Assembly: GCA_034716535.1 (NCBI GenBank)
Contig: JAYEJW010000573.1
Span: forward strand, 1-24,554
DNA: 24,554 nucleotides
Reading direction: 5' to 3'
Origin: JAYEJW01 sp034716535
GTDB lineage: Bacteria > Pseudomonadota > Gammaproteobacteria > Chromatiales > Chromatiaceae
The position numbers and the translations under genes are program-made. Below are positions 1 through 8,573 of this stretch, in pieces (the first letter of the stretch is position 1; each line of letters opens with the position of its first letter). The notes under the pieces were generated by a model, which saw nothing but the letters and a program-made list of their open reading frames with translations, had not been told where the DNA came from and ran no database searches.

Positions 1-1
1 C

Positions 2-730
2 GATGTCGGCTGCTCGTACGGGATCGGGTCGGCGTTCGTGAAGTACGGATGCTCGTTCGACGAGATGGTGGCCTTCTTCTTGTCGCGCGCACCGCGAGAG
101 TACCACGCGACGTGCGAGGCCATGCGAATGTGGCTCAACGTCGCACCGCCGGCGTATGACTTGCGTGCAGTGGGACTCGACAGCTCCGAGCCGGCGATCC
201 GCTTCGCCGTGGACGCTGGACTCCTCGATGGTGGCATCGCGCGGGACCTCGAGCGGCCCGATGTCTCGCCGACCGAGGACGAGCGCGCCTGGTTCCGCAG
301 CTGCAACCTGCTGATCAGCACGGGAGCGATCGGCTACGTCACAGAGCGGACCCTCGGCGTCATCCTGCGAGATCTGGGCAAGGACCATCCCGGCAACTTC
401 GGTCCCTTCGCGGTGATCACGATCCTGCGCATGTTCGACCTCTCGCCGATCGGGGCCGTTTTCGAGGAGCACGGCTTCACCTTTGGGGCGGTACCGGGCG
501 TCCGGCTTCCGCAGAGGCGATTCATCGATGCGAAGGAGCGCCAGAAGGTGCTCTCCCTCCTCCACGATCGCGGCATCGACACCCGCGAGTGGGAGGATCG
601 CGGCAAGCATTACGCCGACCTGTTCATCGCCGCTCCTCCCCAGCAGTTTTCACTCTTGCTCGAACGCATGAGCGAGACCTGGTCGGAGCGTGATCACGAA
701 TCCCGGGTGGCCGGCTACATCCGCCGCTGA
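2..730 (+). CDS. Class I SAM-dependent methyltransferase, 5' truncated by window edge
   Basis: The frame is open from the first base, so the N-terminus lies outside the window. The first visible residues, DVGCSYGIGSAF, look like SAM-binding motif I (acidic residue, then GxGxG-like Gly-rich turn) of a Rossmann-fold methyltransferase. A later segment, YDLRAVGLDSSEPAIRFA, resembles motif II, where an acidic residue at the end of strand 2 contacts the ribose. The hydrophobic strand NLLISTGAIGYV may be motif IV or V. About 240 residues are visible and the stop is at 728-730. The substrate cannot be read from the sequence. The next gene, an ABC ATPase, begins 105 bp downstream on the same strand, so co-transcription with the transporter and asparagine synthetase is plausible but not proven. 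No catalytic signature assigns it to a small-molecule, protein or RNA methyltransferase subgroup. Confidence 0.65.
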   Translation, partial: DVGCSYGIGSAFVKYGCSFDEMVAFFLSRAPREYHATCEAMRMWLNVAPPAYDLRAVGLDSSEPAIRFAVDAGLLDGGIARDLERPDVSPTEDERAWFRSCNLLISTGAIGYVTERTLGVILRDLGKDHPGNFGPFAVITILRMFDLSPIGAVFEEHGFTFGAVPGVRLPQRRFIDAKERQKVLSLLHDRGIDTREWEDRGKHYADLFIAAPPQQFSLLLERMSETWSERDHESRVAGYIRR

Positions 731-835
731 TCAGGTAAACGAGTCGTGTGCGCGACGGTCTCATGGCGTGGCCGGCGTCTGTCATCGAGCGGGTCCGTCG
801 TTCGACCAGTCCTCGATCCGTCGACCCGGTGAACG

Positions 836-1594
836 ATGATTTCTCTCAGGCACGTTTCCAAGTCCTTCGATGGTGGCCGACACTTCGCCGTCGACGACGT
901 CTCATTTGACGTCCGCGAGGGCGAGACCCTCGTTCTCCTTGGCTCCTCCGGCTGCGGCAAGACCACCCTTCTCAAGCTGACGAACCGCCTCCTCGAACCG
1001 ACCTCCGGCACGATCGAGGTGGACGGCGAGGACATCGCCGGCCAGGACCCGATCTCTCTTCGCCGCAGGATTGGCTACGTCTTTCAGGGAATCGGGCTGT
1101 TTCCCCACATGACGGTCGCGGAGAACGTGGCCATGGTGCCGCGCCTCCTCGGCTGGCCGCCGCCACAGCGGCGGGAACGAGCCCACGAGCTTCTCCGTAT
1201 CGTCGGCCTCGATCCGAAGATCTACGCCGGTCGATTCCCGGAGGAGCTTTCAGGCGGGCAACAGCAACGCGTGGGCGTGGGACGGGCACTGGCGGCCGAT
1301 CCCGCCTACCTGTTGATGGACGAGCCCTTCGGCGCGCTGGACGCACTGACGCGCGATACGCTCCAGCAGGAGCTGCTCGCCCTCAAGGAGCGGTTGAAGA
1401 AGACGATCATCTTCGTGACCCACGACATCTTCGAGGCTCTTGCCCTGGGAGACCGTATCGCCATCCTCCATGCCGGCCGCCTCGAGCAGATCGGAACGAG
1501 AGAGGAGGTCCTCAAGAAGCCGGCAACGGACTTCGTACGCGCGCTCTTCGCCAAGCCGGCCCAGCAGCTCGCTGCCTACGAGGGGATGCTGTGA
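836..1594 (+). CDS. ABC transporter ATPase, OpuCA/ProV/EgtUA type
   Basis: This 252-aa protein is the cytoplasmic ATPase of a quaternary-amine-type importer. Walker A is GSSGCGKT near residue 37, followed by LKLTNRLLEPTSG, which is characteristic of the OpuCA/ProV/EgtUA group. The Q-loop is VFQGIGLFPHMTVAENV, the ABC signature is LSGGQQQR, Walker B is YLLMDEPFGALD and the H-loop is FVTHD. It lacks the C-terminal CBS pair found in many OpuCA/ProV proteins: it stops shortly after the ATPase core. That short form is seen in EgtUA-like and OsmV-like relatives. The ATG at 836 fits the family N-terminus ISLRHVSKSF, although no strong ribosome binding site precedes it. Its stop overlaps the start of the permease gene, so the two are translationally coupled. 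Confidence 0.9.
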   Translation: MISLRHVSKSFDGGRHFAVDDVSFDVREGETLVLLGSSGCGKTTLLKLTNRLLEPTSGTIEVDGEDIAGQDPISLRRRIGYVFQGIGLFPHMTVAENVAMVPRLLGWPPPQRRERAHELLRIVGLDPKIYAGRFPEELSGGQQQRVGVGRALAADPAYLLMDEPFGALDALTRDTLQQELLALKERLKKTIIFVTHDIFEALALGDRIAILHAGRLEQIGTREEVLKKPATDFVRALFAKPAQQLAAYEGML

Positions 1595-3207
1595 TGGCCG
1601 GGGACTCGTGGATCGCGTTCGTCTCGGAACGGCTACCAGAGCTCTGGTTGCGCACTGGCGAACACCTGATGCTGACCGGCATTTCCACGGGGATGGCGAT
1701 CCTCATCGGAATCCCCCTCGGCATTTGCGCGGCCCGGATCTGGTGGCTCCGCGGCCCGCTGATCGGGGTTGTCGGCATCCTGCAGACCATCCCCAGCCTG
1801 GCGATGCTCGCGATTCTCCTCGCGCTGTTTCAGAAGATCGGCGCGACCCCGGCCATCATCGCCCTCACCCTGTATGCCCTTCTGCCGATCGTTCGCAACA
1901 CCCTGACTGGTCTGCAAGGCGTGTCCCCGGCCGTGCTGGAGGCGGCTCGCGGGATCGGGATGACCTCGCGCCAGCGGCTGTGGCTTGTCGAGATCCCGCT
2001 CTCGATGCCCATGATCGTGGCCGGTATCCGCACGGCCGCGGTAGTCAGCGTGGGGATCGCTACGCTGTCGGCCTTCATTGGCGCCGGGGGGCTCGGCCAG
2101 TTCATCAACCGGGGCCTGGCACTCTCGAACACCGATCTGATCTTGCTCGGAGCCATTCCCGCCGCCGTGCTGGCGCTGATCGTCGACGGTTCTATCGCGG
2201 CATCTCAATGGGCACTTCGTCGCAAGCGATCGAGGGGCTCCCGGTTCAGGGCGGCCATCGACCGAACGCTGCGCCCGGTGGCGCTCGCGCTGCCTGTGGT
2301 TCTCATCGTCGCGGGGTGTTTCGCGTACCTCTCGATGGGCACCTCCTCCTCGAACCCGGCCTGGGGACCGTCCGCAGCAAACCGGCACACGGTTCGGATC
2401 GGCACGAAGAACTTCACCGAGCAGCTGATTCTCGGGGAGTTGATGGCCCAGCTCATCGAGGCGCACACCGATCTGAGAGTGGAGCGGCGCTTCAACCTCG
2501 GGGGAACGATGATCTGCCACAGCGCCCTCAAGAGCGGAGAGATCGATCTGTACCCAGAGTACACCGGCACCGCCCTGACAGCGATCCTCAAGCAATTTGC
2601 AATCGCCGATCCAGATCGCGCACATGAGACGGTCGCCCGCGAGTACCGGCGGCGCTTCTCGGCCGACTGGCTCCGTCCGTTCGGCTTCAACAACACCTAC
2701 GCGATCACCGTCCGGAAGTCCGATGCCGCTTCACGCAATCTGCGGACGATTTCCGATCTGATGGCGATCTCTGGCACGCTTAGAGCAGGGTTCACTGCCG
2801 AGTTCAGCGAGCGGCCGGACGGCTATCCCGGACTGCGCCGCGCCTACGGGCTTCAGTTCCGGGAAGTGCGGGACCTCGATCCGGGTCTTATGTACCAGGC
2901 GATTGCGAACCGGGAAGTCGACGTCATCTGCGCGTTCGCCACCGACGGACGGATCGCGGCCTTCGAGCTTCAGCCGCTGCGAGACGACCTTGGGTTCTTC
3001 CCTCCCTACCAAGCCGCGCCGGTGATCCGGACCGAGGTTCTTGAGACCCATCCGGAACTGCGCCAAGTGCTCGATCTTCTCGCCGCTGTCCTCGATGACG
3101 CGACGATGCAGCGACTCAACTTCGAGGTGGATGAGAAGAAGCACCGCCCGAGTGACATCGCCCGGAAGTTCCTGGAAGGCCGGGGGCTGCTGGAGAAGGA
3201 GAAGTAG
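1594..3207 (+). CDS. Fused ABC permease and substrate-binding protein, OpuC/EgtUBC type
   Basis: The protein has two parts. Residues about 1-260 form a membrane permease with several hydrophobic helices and the EAA loop LEAARGIGMTSRQRLWLVEI, which docks on the ATPase. Residues about 265-537 are a periplasmic binding domain of the OpuAC/glycine-betaine type, recognised by RIGTKNFTEQLILGEL, GEIDLYPEYTGTAL and ATDGRI. A hydrophobic segment near residue 240 links them and anchors the binding domain outside the membrane. This permease-SBP fusion is the architecture of EgtUBC (ergothioneine uptake) and of some choline/betaine systems. The sequence alone does not decide the ligand. The start is the ATG at 1594, which overlaps the ATPase stop (TGATG) and has AGGGG about 8 nt upstream; a GTG at 1591 is possible but worse placed. 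The asparagine synthetase begins 5 nt after the stop. Confidence 0.88.
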   Translation: MAGDSWIAFVSERLPELWLRTGEHLMLTGISTGMAILIGIPLGICAARIWWLRGPLIGVVGILQTIPSLAMLAILLALFQKIGATPAIIALTLYALLPIVRNTLTGLQGVSPAVLEAARGIGMTSRQRLWLVEIPLSMPMIVAGIRTAAVVSVGIATLSAFIGAGGLGQFINRGLALSNTDLILLGAIPAAVLALIVDGSIAASQWALRRKRSRGSRFRAAIDRTLRPVALALPVVLIVAGCFAYLSMGTSSSNPAWGPSAANRHTVRIGTKNFTEQLILGELMAQLIEAHTDLRVERRFNLGGTMICHSALKSGEIDLYPEYTGTALTAILKQFAIADPDRAHETVAREYRRRFSADWLRPFGFNNTYAITVRKSDAASRNLRTISDLMAISGTLRAGFTAEFSERPDGYPGLRRAYGLQFREVRDLDPGLMYQAIANREVDVICAFATDGRIAAFELQPLRDDLGFFPPYQAAPVIRTEVLETHPELRQVLDLLAAVLDDATMQRLNFEVDEKKHRPSDIARKFLEGRGLLEKEK

Positions 3208-3212
3208 CAGCC

Positions 3213-4757
3213 GTGTGTGGCATTGCAGCAGTCTGGGGCAAGTGCGACGAGGAGACCGTCCGCGCGATGATGCGCCGGCTGGTTCACCGCGGCCCCGACG
3301 CGCAGGGAATCTTCCGGAACCCGCTGACGCCGGCCGTACTGGGTCACCGCCGGCTGGCCATCATGGATCCTGCCGGGGGCGATCAACCGATCCGGTCCGA
3401 GGAAGGCCACCGCGCCATTGTTGCCAACGGGGAGATCTACAACTTCGCCTCGCTGCGATCCCGAATGAAGGATCGCTATCGGTTCCAAACGCAGAGCGAC
3501 AGCGAGGCTGCTCTCGCCCTCTACGCGGAACGTGGGGCTGCGTGTGCCTGCGATCTGGACGGGATGTTCGCTTTCGCCCTCGCCGATGGCGAGGACCTTT
3601 TTATTGCGCGCGACCCGATCGGTATCAAGCCTCTCTACCTCGGCCGGCGCAACGGTGACCTCCTTCTTGCCTCGGAGATCAAGGCGCTCACCGGTCTTGC
3701 CGGAGACGTGAGAGAGTTTCCGCCCGGCTCGTGGTTCCACTCGCGGATCGGCACTCGGGCCTACTACGAGGTGCCCGACCGGAAGCCAGTGCCGCGAACC
3801 GTGGAGGAGCACGTCGCCCTTGTCCGCGAGACGCTGCAACAGTCGGTGGCGAAGCGCCTGATGAGCGACGTCCCGCTTGGGGCCTTTCTCTCCGGTGGTT
3901 TGGACAGCAGCATCATCGTGGCGCTCGCCCGGCCCCACGTCGATGAGCTCCACACGTTCTCCGTCGGCATCGAGGGCAGCCGCGACCTCGAGGCGGCTCG
4001 CGCCGTGGCTCGCCACCTCGACACGGTTCATCACGAGCACGTCCTGAAGCCCAAGGAGGTCGCTGCGTGCCTCCAAGAGATCCTCTTTCTCCTGGAGTCC
4101 TTCGACCAGGATCTGGTGCGCAGCGCCATTCCCTGCTACTTCACAGCTCGCCTGGCATCCCAGGAAGTGAAGGTCATCCTCACCGGCGAGGGCGCAGACG
4201 AGCTCTTCGCCGGGTACCGCTACCACCGCGACTACGAGGATCCCGCCCTCCTTCGGCGGGAACTGCGCAGATCGGTCCAGTCCCTGCACAACATCAACCT
4301 CCAGCGGGTCGATCGCATGACGATGGCCCACTCGGTCGAAGGACGCGTGCCGTTCCTTGATCTGGAGATGATCGAGCTCGCGCAAACGATCCCGCCAGAG
4401 CTAAAGCTCAGGAAGAACGATGGCACGCGGCCAGTCGAGAAGTGGGTGCTGCGCAAGGCGTTCGAGGATCTCCTGCCTCCGGAAACCATCTGGCGGGACA
4501 AGGAGCAGTTCGACGAAGGCAGCGGCACTGTGGATCTCCTTGCCGAGACCCTCAGCCGCTGGATGCCGCTAGCGGAGGCCAAGGAGTACTCGGAACGCCA
4601 CCCGGACACCCACCTCCGATCTCCCGAGGAGTGCCTCTATCACAAGCTCCTCTGCGAGGCTTACGTGGACCCCGTACCGGTCCTGGAGAACGTCGCCCGG
4701 TGGTCGGATCGACCGGTCCAAAGGAAGGAAATCCAACCGAACTTGGCCGATCATTAG
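3213..4757 (+). CDS. asnB: Glutamine-hydrolysing asparagine synthetase (AsnB family)
   Basis: The 514-aa protein has both halves of the family. The N-terminal class II glutaminase domain begins MCGIAAVWG and contains RLVHRGPDAQG, LGHRRLAIMD and NGEIYNF. The C-terminal synthetase domain has the pyrophosphate loop GAFLSGGLDSSII (SGGxDS) and LTGEGADELFAGY. Family knowledge: Cys2 becomes the N-terminal nucleophile after Met removal, releasing ammonia that tunnels to an aspartyl-AMP site. That requirement fixes the start at the GTG at 3213, because the following codon is the essential Cys, and GGAGAAG lies at a good distance upstream. The length is a little shorter than E. coli AsnB (554 aa). It is nearly contiguous with the ABC transporter, which is unusual for a housekeeping asparagine synthetase and suggests it may amidate a specialised substrate; that is inference. 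Confidence 0.9.
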   Translation: MCGIAAVWGKCDEETVRAMMRRLVHRGPDAQGIFRNPLTPAVLGHRRLAIMDPAGGDQPIRSEEGHRAIVANGEIYNFASLRSRMKDRYRFQTQSDSEAALALYAERGAACACDLDGMFAFALADGEDLFIARDPIGIKPLYLGRRNGDLLLASEIKALTGLAGDVREFPPGSWFHSRIGTRAYYEVPDRKPVPRTVEEHVALVRETLQQSVAKRLMSDVPLGAFLSGGLDSSIIVALARPHVDELHTFSVGIEGSRDLEAARAVARHLDTVHHEHVLKPKEVAACLQEILFLLESFDQDLVRSAIPCYFTARLASQEVKVILTGEGADELFAGYRYHRDYEDPALLRRELRRSVQSLHNINLQRVDRMTMAHSVEGRVPFLDLEMIELAQTIPPELKLRKNDGTRPVEKWVLRKAFEDLLPPETIWRDKEQFDEGSGTVDLLAETLSRWMPLAEAKEYSERHPDTHLRSPEECLYHKLLCEAYVDPVPVLENVARWSDRPVQRKEIQPNLADH

Positions 4758-4927
4758 TGCCGAACTCGGAGAGAAAGTGCTCTCGAAAGGGGAATAGCGG
4801 GGGAATAGGGTCAGGTCTTGAATTATAGCACTCCTCACCCGTCACCATAGTCCCGCCGGTCGCAAAAACGTAGATAAATGCATCGTCGGACACGACCGAT
4901 CTCGCCCAGTTACTCCCGCAACCGGCG
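4758..4927. other. Intergenic scar with hairpin and REP-like motif
   Basis: No gene is supported here. A small hairpin, GAGAG-N6-CTCTC (4769-4784), follows the asparagine synthetase stop and could end its transcript, but no T tract follows. At 4797-4830 there is an AATAGGGTCAGGTCTTGAAT-type motif. I associate this with repeat debris near REP-associated tyrosine transposases in gammaproteobacteria, a recollection rather than a check. On the minus strand a start-like VSDDAFIYVFATGG (about 4893-4852) faintly resembles the N-terminal strand of a PIN-domain toxin, which would fit the adjacent antitoxin; if so it is only a remnant. Confidence 0.3.
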
Positions 4928-5137
4928 CTAGACTGGTCCCTTCGCGCGTCTGACCGTCGAGCGCGCGATCTGCGACATCAGCCACCTGTTCTGCAGGACC
5001 GCCGGAGGTTCCTGCTCACGCTCCCAGTCCTCCGCCCTGATGGCAACGAAGTCCGCGCCATTCCGTCGCGCAACCTTCAAGGGTTTCTGCTCGGACACGA
5101 CGTGCTCGCGGGGTTGATCGCGGTATTCCGAGTCCAT
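4928..5137 (-). CDS. Phd/YefM-type antitoxin, apparently orphan
   Basis: The 69-aa minus-strand product contains SEQKPLKVARRNGADFVAIRAEDWERE. This matches the Phd/YefM pattern in which a short helix is followed by PL-x-V-x-R-x-G-x-x-x-V, an acidic-aromatic DW/DY, and a helix running on to a C-terminal toxin-binding tail. Family knowledge: such proteins bind an operator near their own promoter and neutralise a RelE, Doc or VapC-like toxin. The usual first 10-15 residues look shorter than normal, so the start may be altered or the gene partly eroded. No complete toxin gene is present on either side. The inverted TTCGTAC repeat lies 17 bp upstream of the start, the expected place for autoregulation. 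Confidence 0.5.
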   Translation of the reverse strand: MDSEYRDQPREHVVSEQKPLKVARRNGADFVAIRAEDWEREQEPPAVLQNRWLMSQIARSTVRRAKGPV

Positions 5138-5153
5138 AACGGGTGCTCTTTTG

Positions 5154-5196
5154 TTCGTACAGTATCTCCGTACGAAATTTAGGACGCGATTCGTAC
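5154..5196. promoter_or_regulatory. TTCGTAC inverted/direct repeat, candidate antitoxin operator
   Basis: TTCGTAC at 5154-5160 pairs with GTACGAA at 5170-5176 (perfect 7-bp arms, 9-nt spacer). A third TTCGTAC follows at 5190-5196, exactly 36 bp after the first. The cluster lies immediately upstream of the minus-strand antitoxin start at 5137. Paired palindromic sites in that position are typical of conditional-cooperativity operators of type II toxin-antitoxin modules. The region is more AT-rich than its surroundings, in keeping with a promoter. Assignment to this antitoxin is inference. Confidence 0.5.
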
Positions 5197-5405
5197 AGGA
5201 AAAAACTCACTTTCTATCGCACTTCGATATCTTTTATTTCTCGGCAGATTAGATGGGTTTTCTCACGTTGCTTCTGATGGTTCCGGTCTCGGCGCCCCGC
5301 GTTCACCCAGTTGGCCCATGGATTTGAGGCCAGTTAGCTTTTTAGAATACACTAATTGTTTTCCGTGCTCCGGGGCCGAGACAAACCGATTCGAGGGGGT
5401 AGAAG
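5197..5405. other. AT-rich leader upstream of the SulP gene
   Basis: About 200 bp without a coding frame, markedly more AT-rich than the flanking genes. It is the only place a promoter for the inorganic-carbon locus could sit at its 5' end. I could not pick out a convincing -35/-10 pair. The ribosome binding site AGGGGG at 5394-5399 belongs to the SulP gene. Confidence 0.4.
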
Positions 5406-7160
5406 GTGGCTGGCAAGAAAAATGATTCCCGACCTTACTGGCAGTCGTTCCTACCTTTTCTGAGCTGGATCGGCATGCTGAAGGACAAGGACACCGTTCG
5501 CGCCGACATCATCGCCGGCGTCACAGTGGCCCTGGTGCTGGTGCCGCAGTCCATGGCCTACGCGCAGCTTGCCGGACTCCCGGTCTATTACGGCCTGTAC
5601 GCCTCCTTCCTGCCTCCCATGGTGGCGGCCTTGTTCGGCTCCTCCCGGCAGCTCGCCACCGGCCCCGTGGCGGTGGTGTCCCTGATGACCGCCGCCGCCC
5701 TCGGGCCCTTGGCCGCCGGCAGCCCCGAGGGCTATCTGGCCTATGCGGTGCTTCTGGCCTTCATGGTCGGCGCCTTCCAGTTGTTTCTCGGCGTGTTTCG
5801 CCTGGGCGTGCTGGTGGACTTCCTGTCCCACCCGGTGGTCGTCGGTTTCACCAACGCCGGCGCCCTGATCATCGCCACCTCCCAGCTCAGCAAGATCTTC
5901 GGCGTCACCGTGGAGAAGGCGGAGCACCACTACGAGACGGTGATGCGGGTGGTGGAAGCGGCCATGGAGCACACCCATATGCCCACCTTGTGGATGGGGC
6001 TGCTGTCCATCGGCCTGTTATACGGCCTGAAGAAGTACCTACCCAAGATCCCCAACGTGCTGGTCGCCGTGGCGGTGACCACCCTGCTGTCCTGGTACAC
6101 AGGTTTCCAAGCGGCCGGCGGCGCGGTGGTGGGCGAGATCCCCGAGGGCCTGCCCGGTTTCGCGTTGCCGGTGTTCGACTGGGATATCATGACCCAGCTC
6201 ATCGCCACCGCCGTCACCATCGCCCTGATCGGCTTCATGGAGGCCATCTCCATCGCCAAGGCCATGGCGGCGCGCACCCGCCAGCGCCTGGACGCCAACC
6301 AGGAGCTGATCGGCCAGGGTCTGTCCAACATGGTGTCCGGCTGCTTCAGCGGTTACCCGGGATCCGGCTCTTTCTCCCGCTCAGCGGTGAATATCAACGC
6401 CGGGGCCGTGACCGGCCTCTCTTCGGTGGTCACCGGTGCGGTGGTGGGCATCACCCTGCTGTGGCTGACCCCCCTGCTGTACCAGCTCCCTCAGGCCACC
6501 CTGGCCGCGGTCATCATCATGGCGGTGGTCAATCTGATCAAGGTGGAGCCCGTCATCCATGCCTGGAAGGCCGAGCCCCACGATGGCGTGGTGGCGGTGG
6601 TCACCTTCGTGTTGACCCTCATCATGGCCCCGCACCTGGACAAGGGCATCATCATCGGCGTGGGTCTCTCCATCGGCCTGTTCCTGTTCCGCTCCATGCG
6701 GCCGCGGGTGGCTGTGCTGTCTCGCTTCCATGACGGCACCATGCGCGACATCTCCGTGCACCATCTGCCCACCAGCCCGAAGATCTCGATCATGCGCTTC
6801 GACGGCTCGCTCTATTTCGCCAATGCCGGCTATTTCGAGAGCAAGGTGCTGGAGGTGGTGGCGGCCAACCCGGAGCTGCGTTACATCATTATCGACGCCG
6901 AGGGCATCAACCAGCTCGATGCAACCGGTGAGGAAGTGCTGCATCATCTGGCCGAGCGGCTCAAGAGCAACGGCATCGAGCTGGTGGTGGCGCGCATGAA
7001 GAAACAGTTCATGGACACCATCCGCAAGACCGGCCTGATCGAGGTGATGGGCGAGGACCACTTCTTCTCCCGCATCCAGCACGCCCTGGACTACGCCTGG
7101 GACGGTCTGGGTCCGGAATACGACCGCAACACCTGCCCGTTGCGCAATCCCAGTCTGTAA
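5406..7160 (+). CDS. SulP-family inorganic anion transporter with STAS domain
   Basis: This 584-aa inner-membrane protein has the SulP signature early on (DIIAGVTVALVLVPQSMAYA, residues about 34-53, then LAGLPVYYGLYASFLPPMVAALFGSSRQLATGP) and many further hydrophobic segments. A cytoplasmic STAS domain follows at about residues 455-565, containing IIIDAEGINQLDATG, the conserved strand-helix of this fold. Length and layout are normal for the family, which moves sulfate, bicarbonate (BicA-like), dicarboxylates or other anions. Because the rest of the locus is of inorganic-carbon type, bicarbonate is a reasonable substrate guess, but substrate cannot be read from the sequence. The start is the GTG at 5406, preceded by AGGGGG at 6-nt spacing. 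The gene is intact, unlike the next one, which begins 65 bp downstream. Confidence 0.88.
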   Translation: MAGKKNDSRPYWQSFLPFLSWIGMLKDKDTVRADIIAGVTVALVLVPQSMAYAQLAGLPVYYGLYASFLPPMVAALFGSSRQLATGPVAVVSLMTAAALGPLAAGSPEGYLAYAVLLAFMVGAFQLFLGVFRLGVLVDFLSHPVVVGFTNAGALIIATSQLSKIFGVTVEKAEHHYETVMRVVEAAMEHTHMPTLWMGLLSIGLLYGLKKYLPKIPNVLVAVAVTTLLSWYTGFQAAGGAVVGEIPEGLPGFALPVFDWDIMTQLIATAVTIALIGFMEAISIAKAMAARTRQRLDANQELIGQGLSNMVSGCFSGYPGSGSFSRSAVNINAGAVTGLSSVVTGAVVGITLLWLTPLLYQLPQATLAAVIIMAVVNLIKVEPVIHAWKAEPHDGVVAVVTFVLTLIMAPHLDKGIIIGVGLSIGLFLFRSMRPRVAVLSRFHDGTMRDISVHHLPTSPKISIMRFDGSLYFANAGYFESKVLEVVAANPELRYIIIDAEGINQLDATGEEVLHHLAERLKSNGIELVVARMKKQFMDTIRKTGLIEVMGEDHFFSRIQHALDYAWDGLGPEYDRNTCPLRNPSL

Positions 7161-7225
7161 GCGGGGATGCGGCGCGGCACGCCGGCCACGGCCCGGAACC
7201 ACGCTCGCTCGCCGCTGGGAAAAAC

Positions 7226-8573
7226 ATGAACGACCTGCCCGTCCTGAGCATCCTGCTGTTGTCGCCCGCCGCCGGCGCCGTCCTGGTGGCGGCCCTGCCC
7301 GGTCACCGCGGCGTGCTCATCCGCCGTGTCGCCATCGCCGTTGCCACGCTCACCCTGGCCCTGGCCTGGGGACTGCTCGCCCGCTTCGATACAGCGATCG
7401 GCGGTCTCCAGTTGCTGGAGCAATACACCTGGAACCCGCGCCTGGGCACCTCCTTCGCGTTGGGACTGGACGGCTTTTCCTACCCCATGGTGCTGTTGGC
7501 CACCCTGCTCAGCCTGGTCGCCTTGCTGGCCTCCCGCAGCATCCGCGAGCGCGTGAAGGGCTACTACCTGCTGATGCTGATCCTGGAGTCCGCCATGCTC
7601 GGCGTGTTCATGGCCCAGGACTGGTCACTGTTCTACGTTTTCTGGGAACTGACCCTGATCCCACTCTTCTTCCTCATCGACCGCTGGGGCGGTAAGAACC
7701 GCCACGGCGCGGCGCTGAACTTCGTGCTCTATACCATGGGCGGCTCGGTGTTCATGCGCTGCCCGCCCTGCTGGTACTATTCGATTCGGTGCCTGGTCAT
7801 TCCTTTGCCATGGCGGACCTAACCGCTGGCGGGCCGCAGCTGGACGAGAAGACCCAAATCCTCATCTTCCTCGGTTTTCTCATCGGCTTCGGGGTGAAGA
7901 TGCCCATTTTTCCTATCCACGGCTGGCTTCCGCTGGCCCATGTGGAGGCTCCCAGCCCCGTCTCTATCCTGCTCTCTGGCATCCTGCTGAAAATGGGCTC
8001 CTACGGCCTCATCCGTGCCGCCCAGATGCTGCCGGATGCGGTGGTGGCGCTGCAAGCGGTTCTCGCGGCCCTGGCCCTGGTCAGCCTGATCTATGGCGGG
8101 TTGTTGGCCTGGCGCCAGACCGACCTCAAGGCCATGGTGGCCTACTCCTCGGTGAGTCATATGGGTGTGGTGCTGCTGGGTATCGCTGCCCTGAACGTGG
8201 CCGGCCTTACCGGAGCGGTAATGCAGATGGTCGCCCACGGCCTGGTGGCGGGTGCTCTGTTCCTGCTAATCGGGCTGCTTTATGAACGAACCCACACCCG
8301 GGAGATTGGCCACTACAGCTCTTTGGTACGCACTGCCCCGCGTTTTGCTTTCTTCACCGTGCTGGCCTTTGTGGCCGCGGTGGGTCTGCCGGGCACCGCC
8401 GGCTTCATCGCCGAGTTGCACGCACTCATCGGCGGCTTCCAGGCTTGGGGTTGGGGGGTGTGCTGCTCAGCCTAGGGGTGATGATCAGCTCCGCCTAAGC
8501 CATCCGCACTGTGGGCCGGCTGTTCACCAGGCCGGTGCGGCCGCAGATGGGCGAGGCCCAGGACCTGCGCACC
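7226..8573 (+). pseudogene. NuoM-like antiporter subunit, broken by two frameshifts and a stop
   Basis: The reading frame starts at the ATG at 7226 and encodes a NuoM/MrpD-type membrane subunit: LFYVFWELTLIPLFFLI carries the TM5 glutamate, FGVKMPIFPIHGWLP the TM7 lysine and SGILLKMGSYGLIR the TM8 lysine. The frame shifts near 7757, where GGSVFM should continue into LPALLVLFDSVPGHSF, which is found in another frame. It shifts again near 8452-8460 (an apparent 2-nt GT gain in GGGGGGTGTG). In the restored frame a TAA stop at 8496-8498 replaces the Tyr expected in SA-Y-AIRTVGRLF. Homology fades by about 8573, so the C-terminus is missing too. Two indels plus a nonsense change argue for real decay rather than one sequencing error. 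It is a paralogue of the intact gene at 15454. Confidence 0.85.

Noticed and set aside
1440..2627. A 395-codon plus-strand frame across the permease gene
   Set aside because: Arg/Pro/His-rich composition without known motifs; it is an out-of-frame shadow of the ABC genes in GC-rich DNA.
3006..4385. A 459-codon minus-strand frame opposite the asparagine synthetase
   Set aside because: It is antisense to a gene with clear catalytic motifs and has no recognisable domain of its own.
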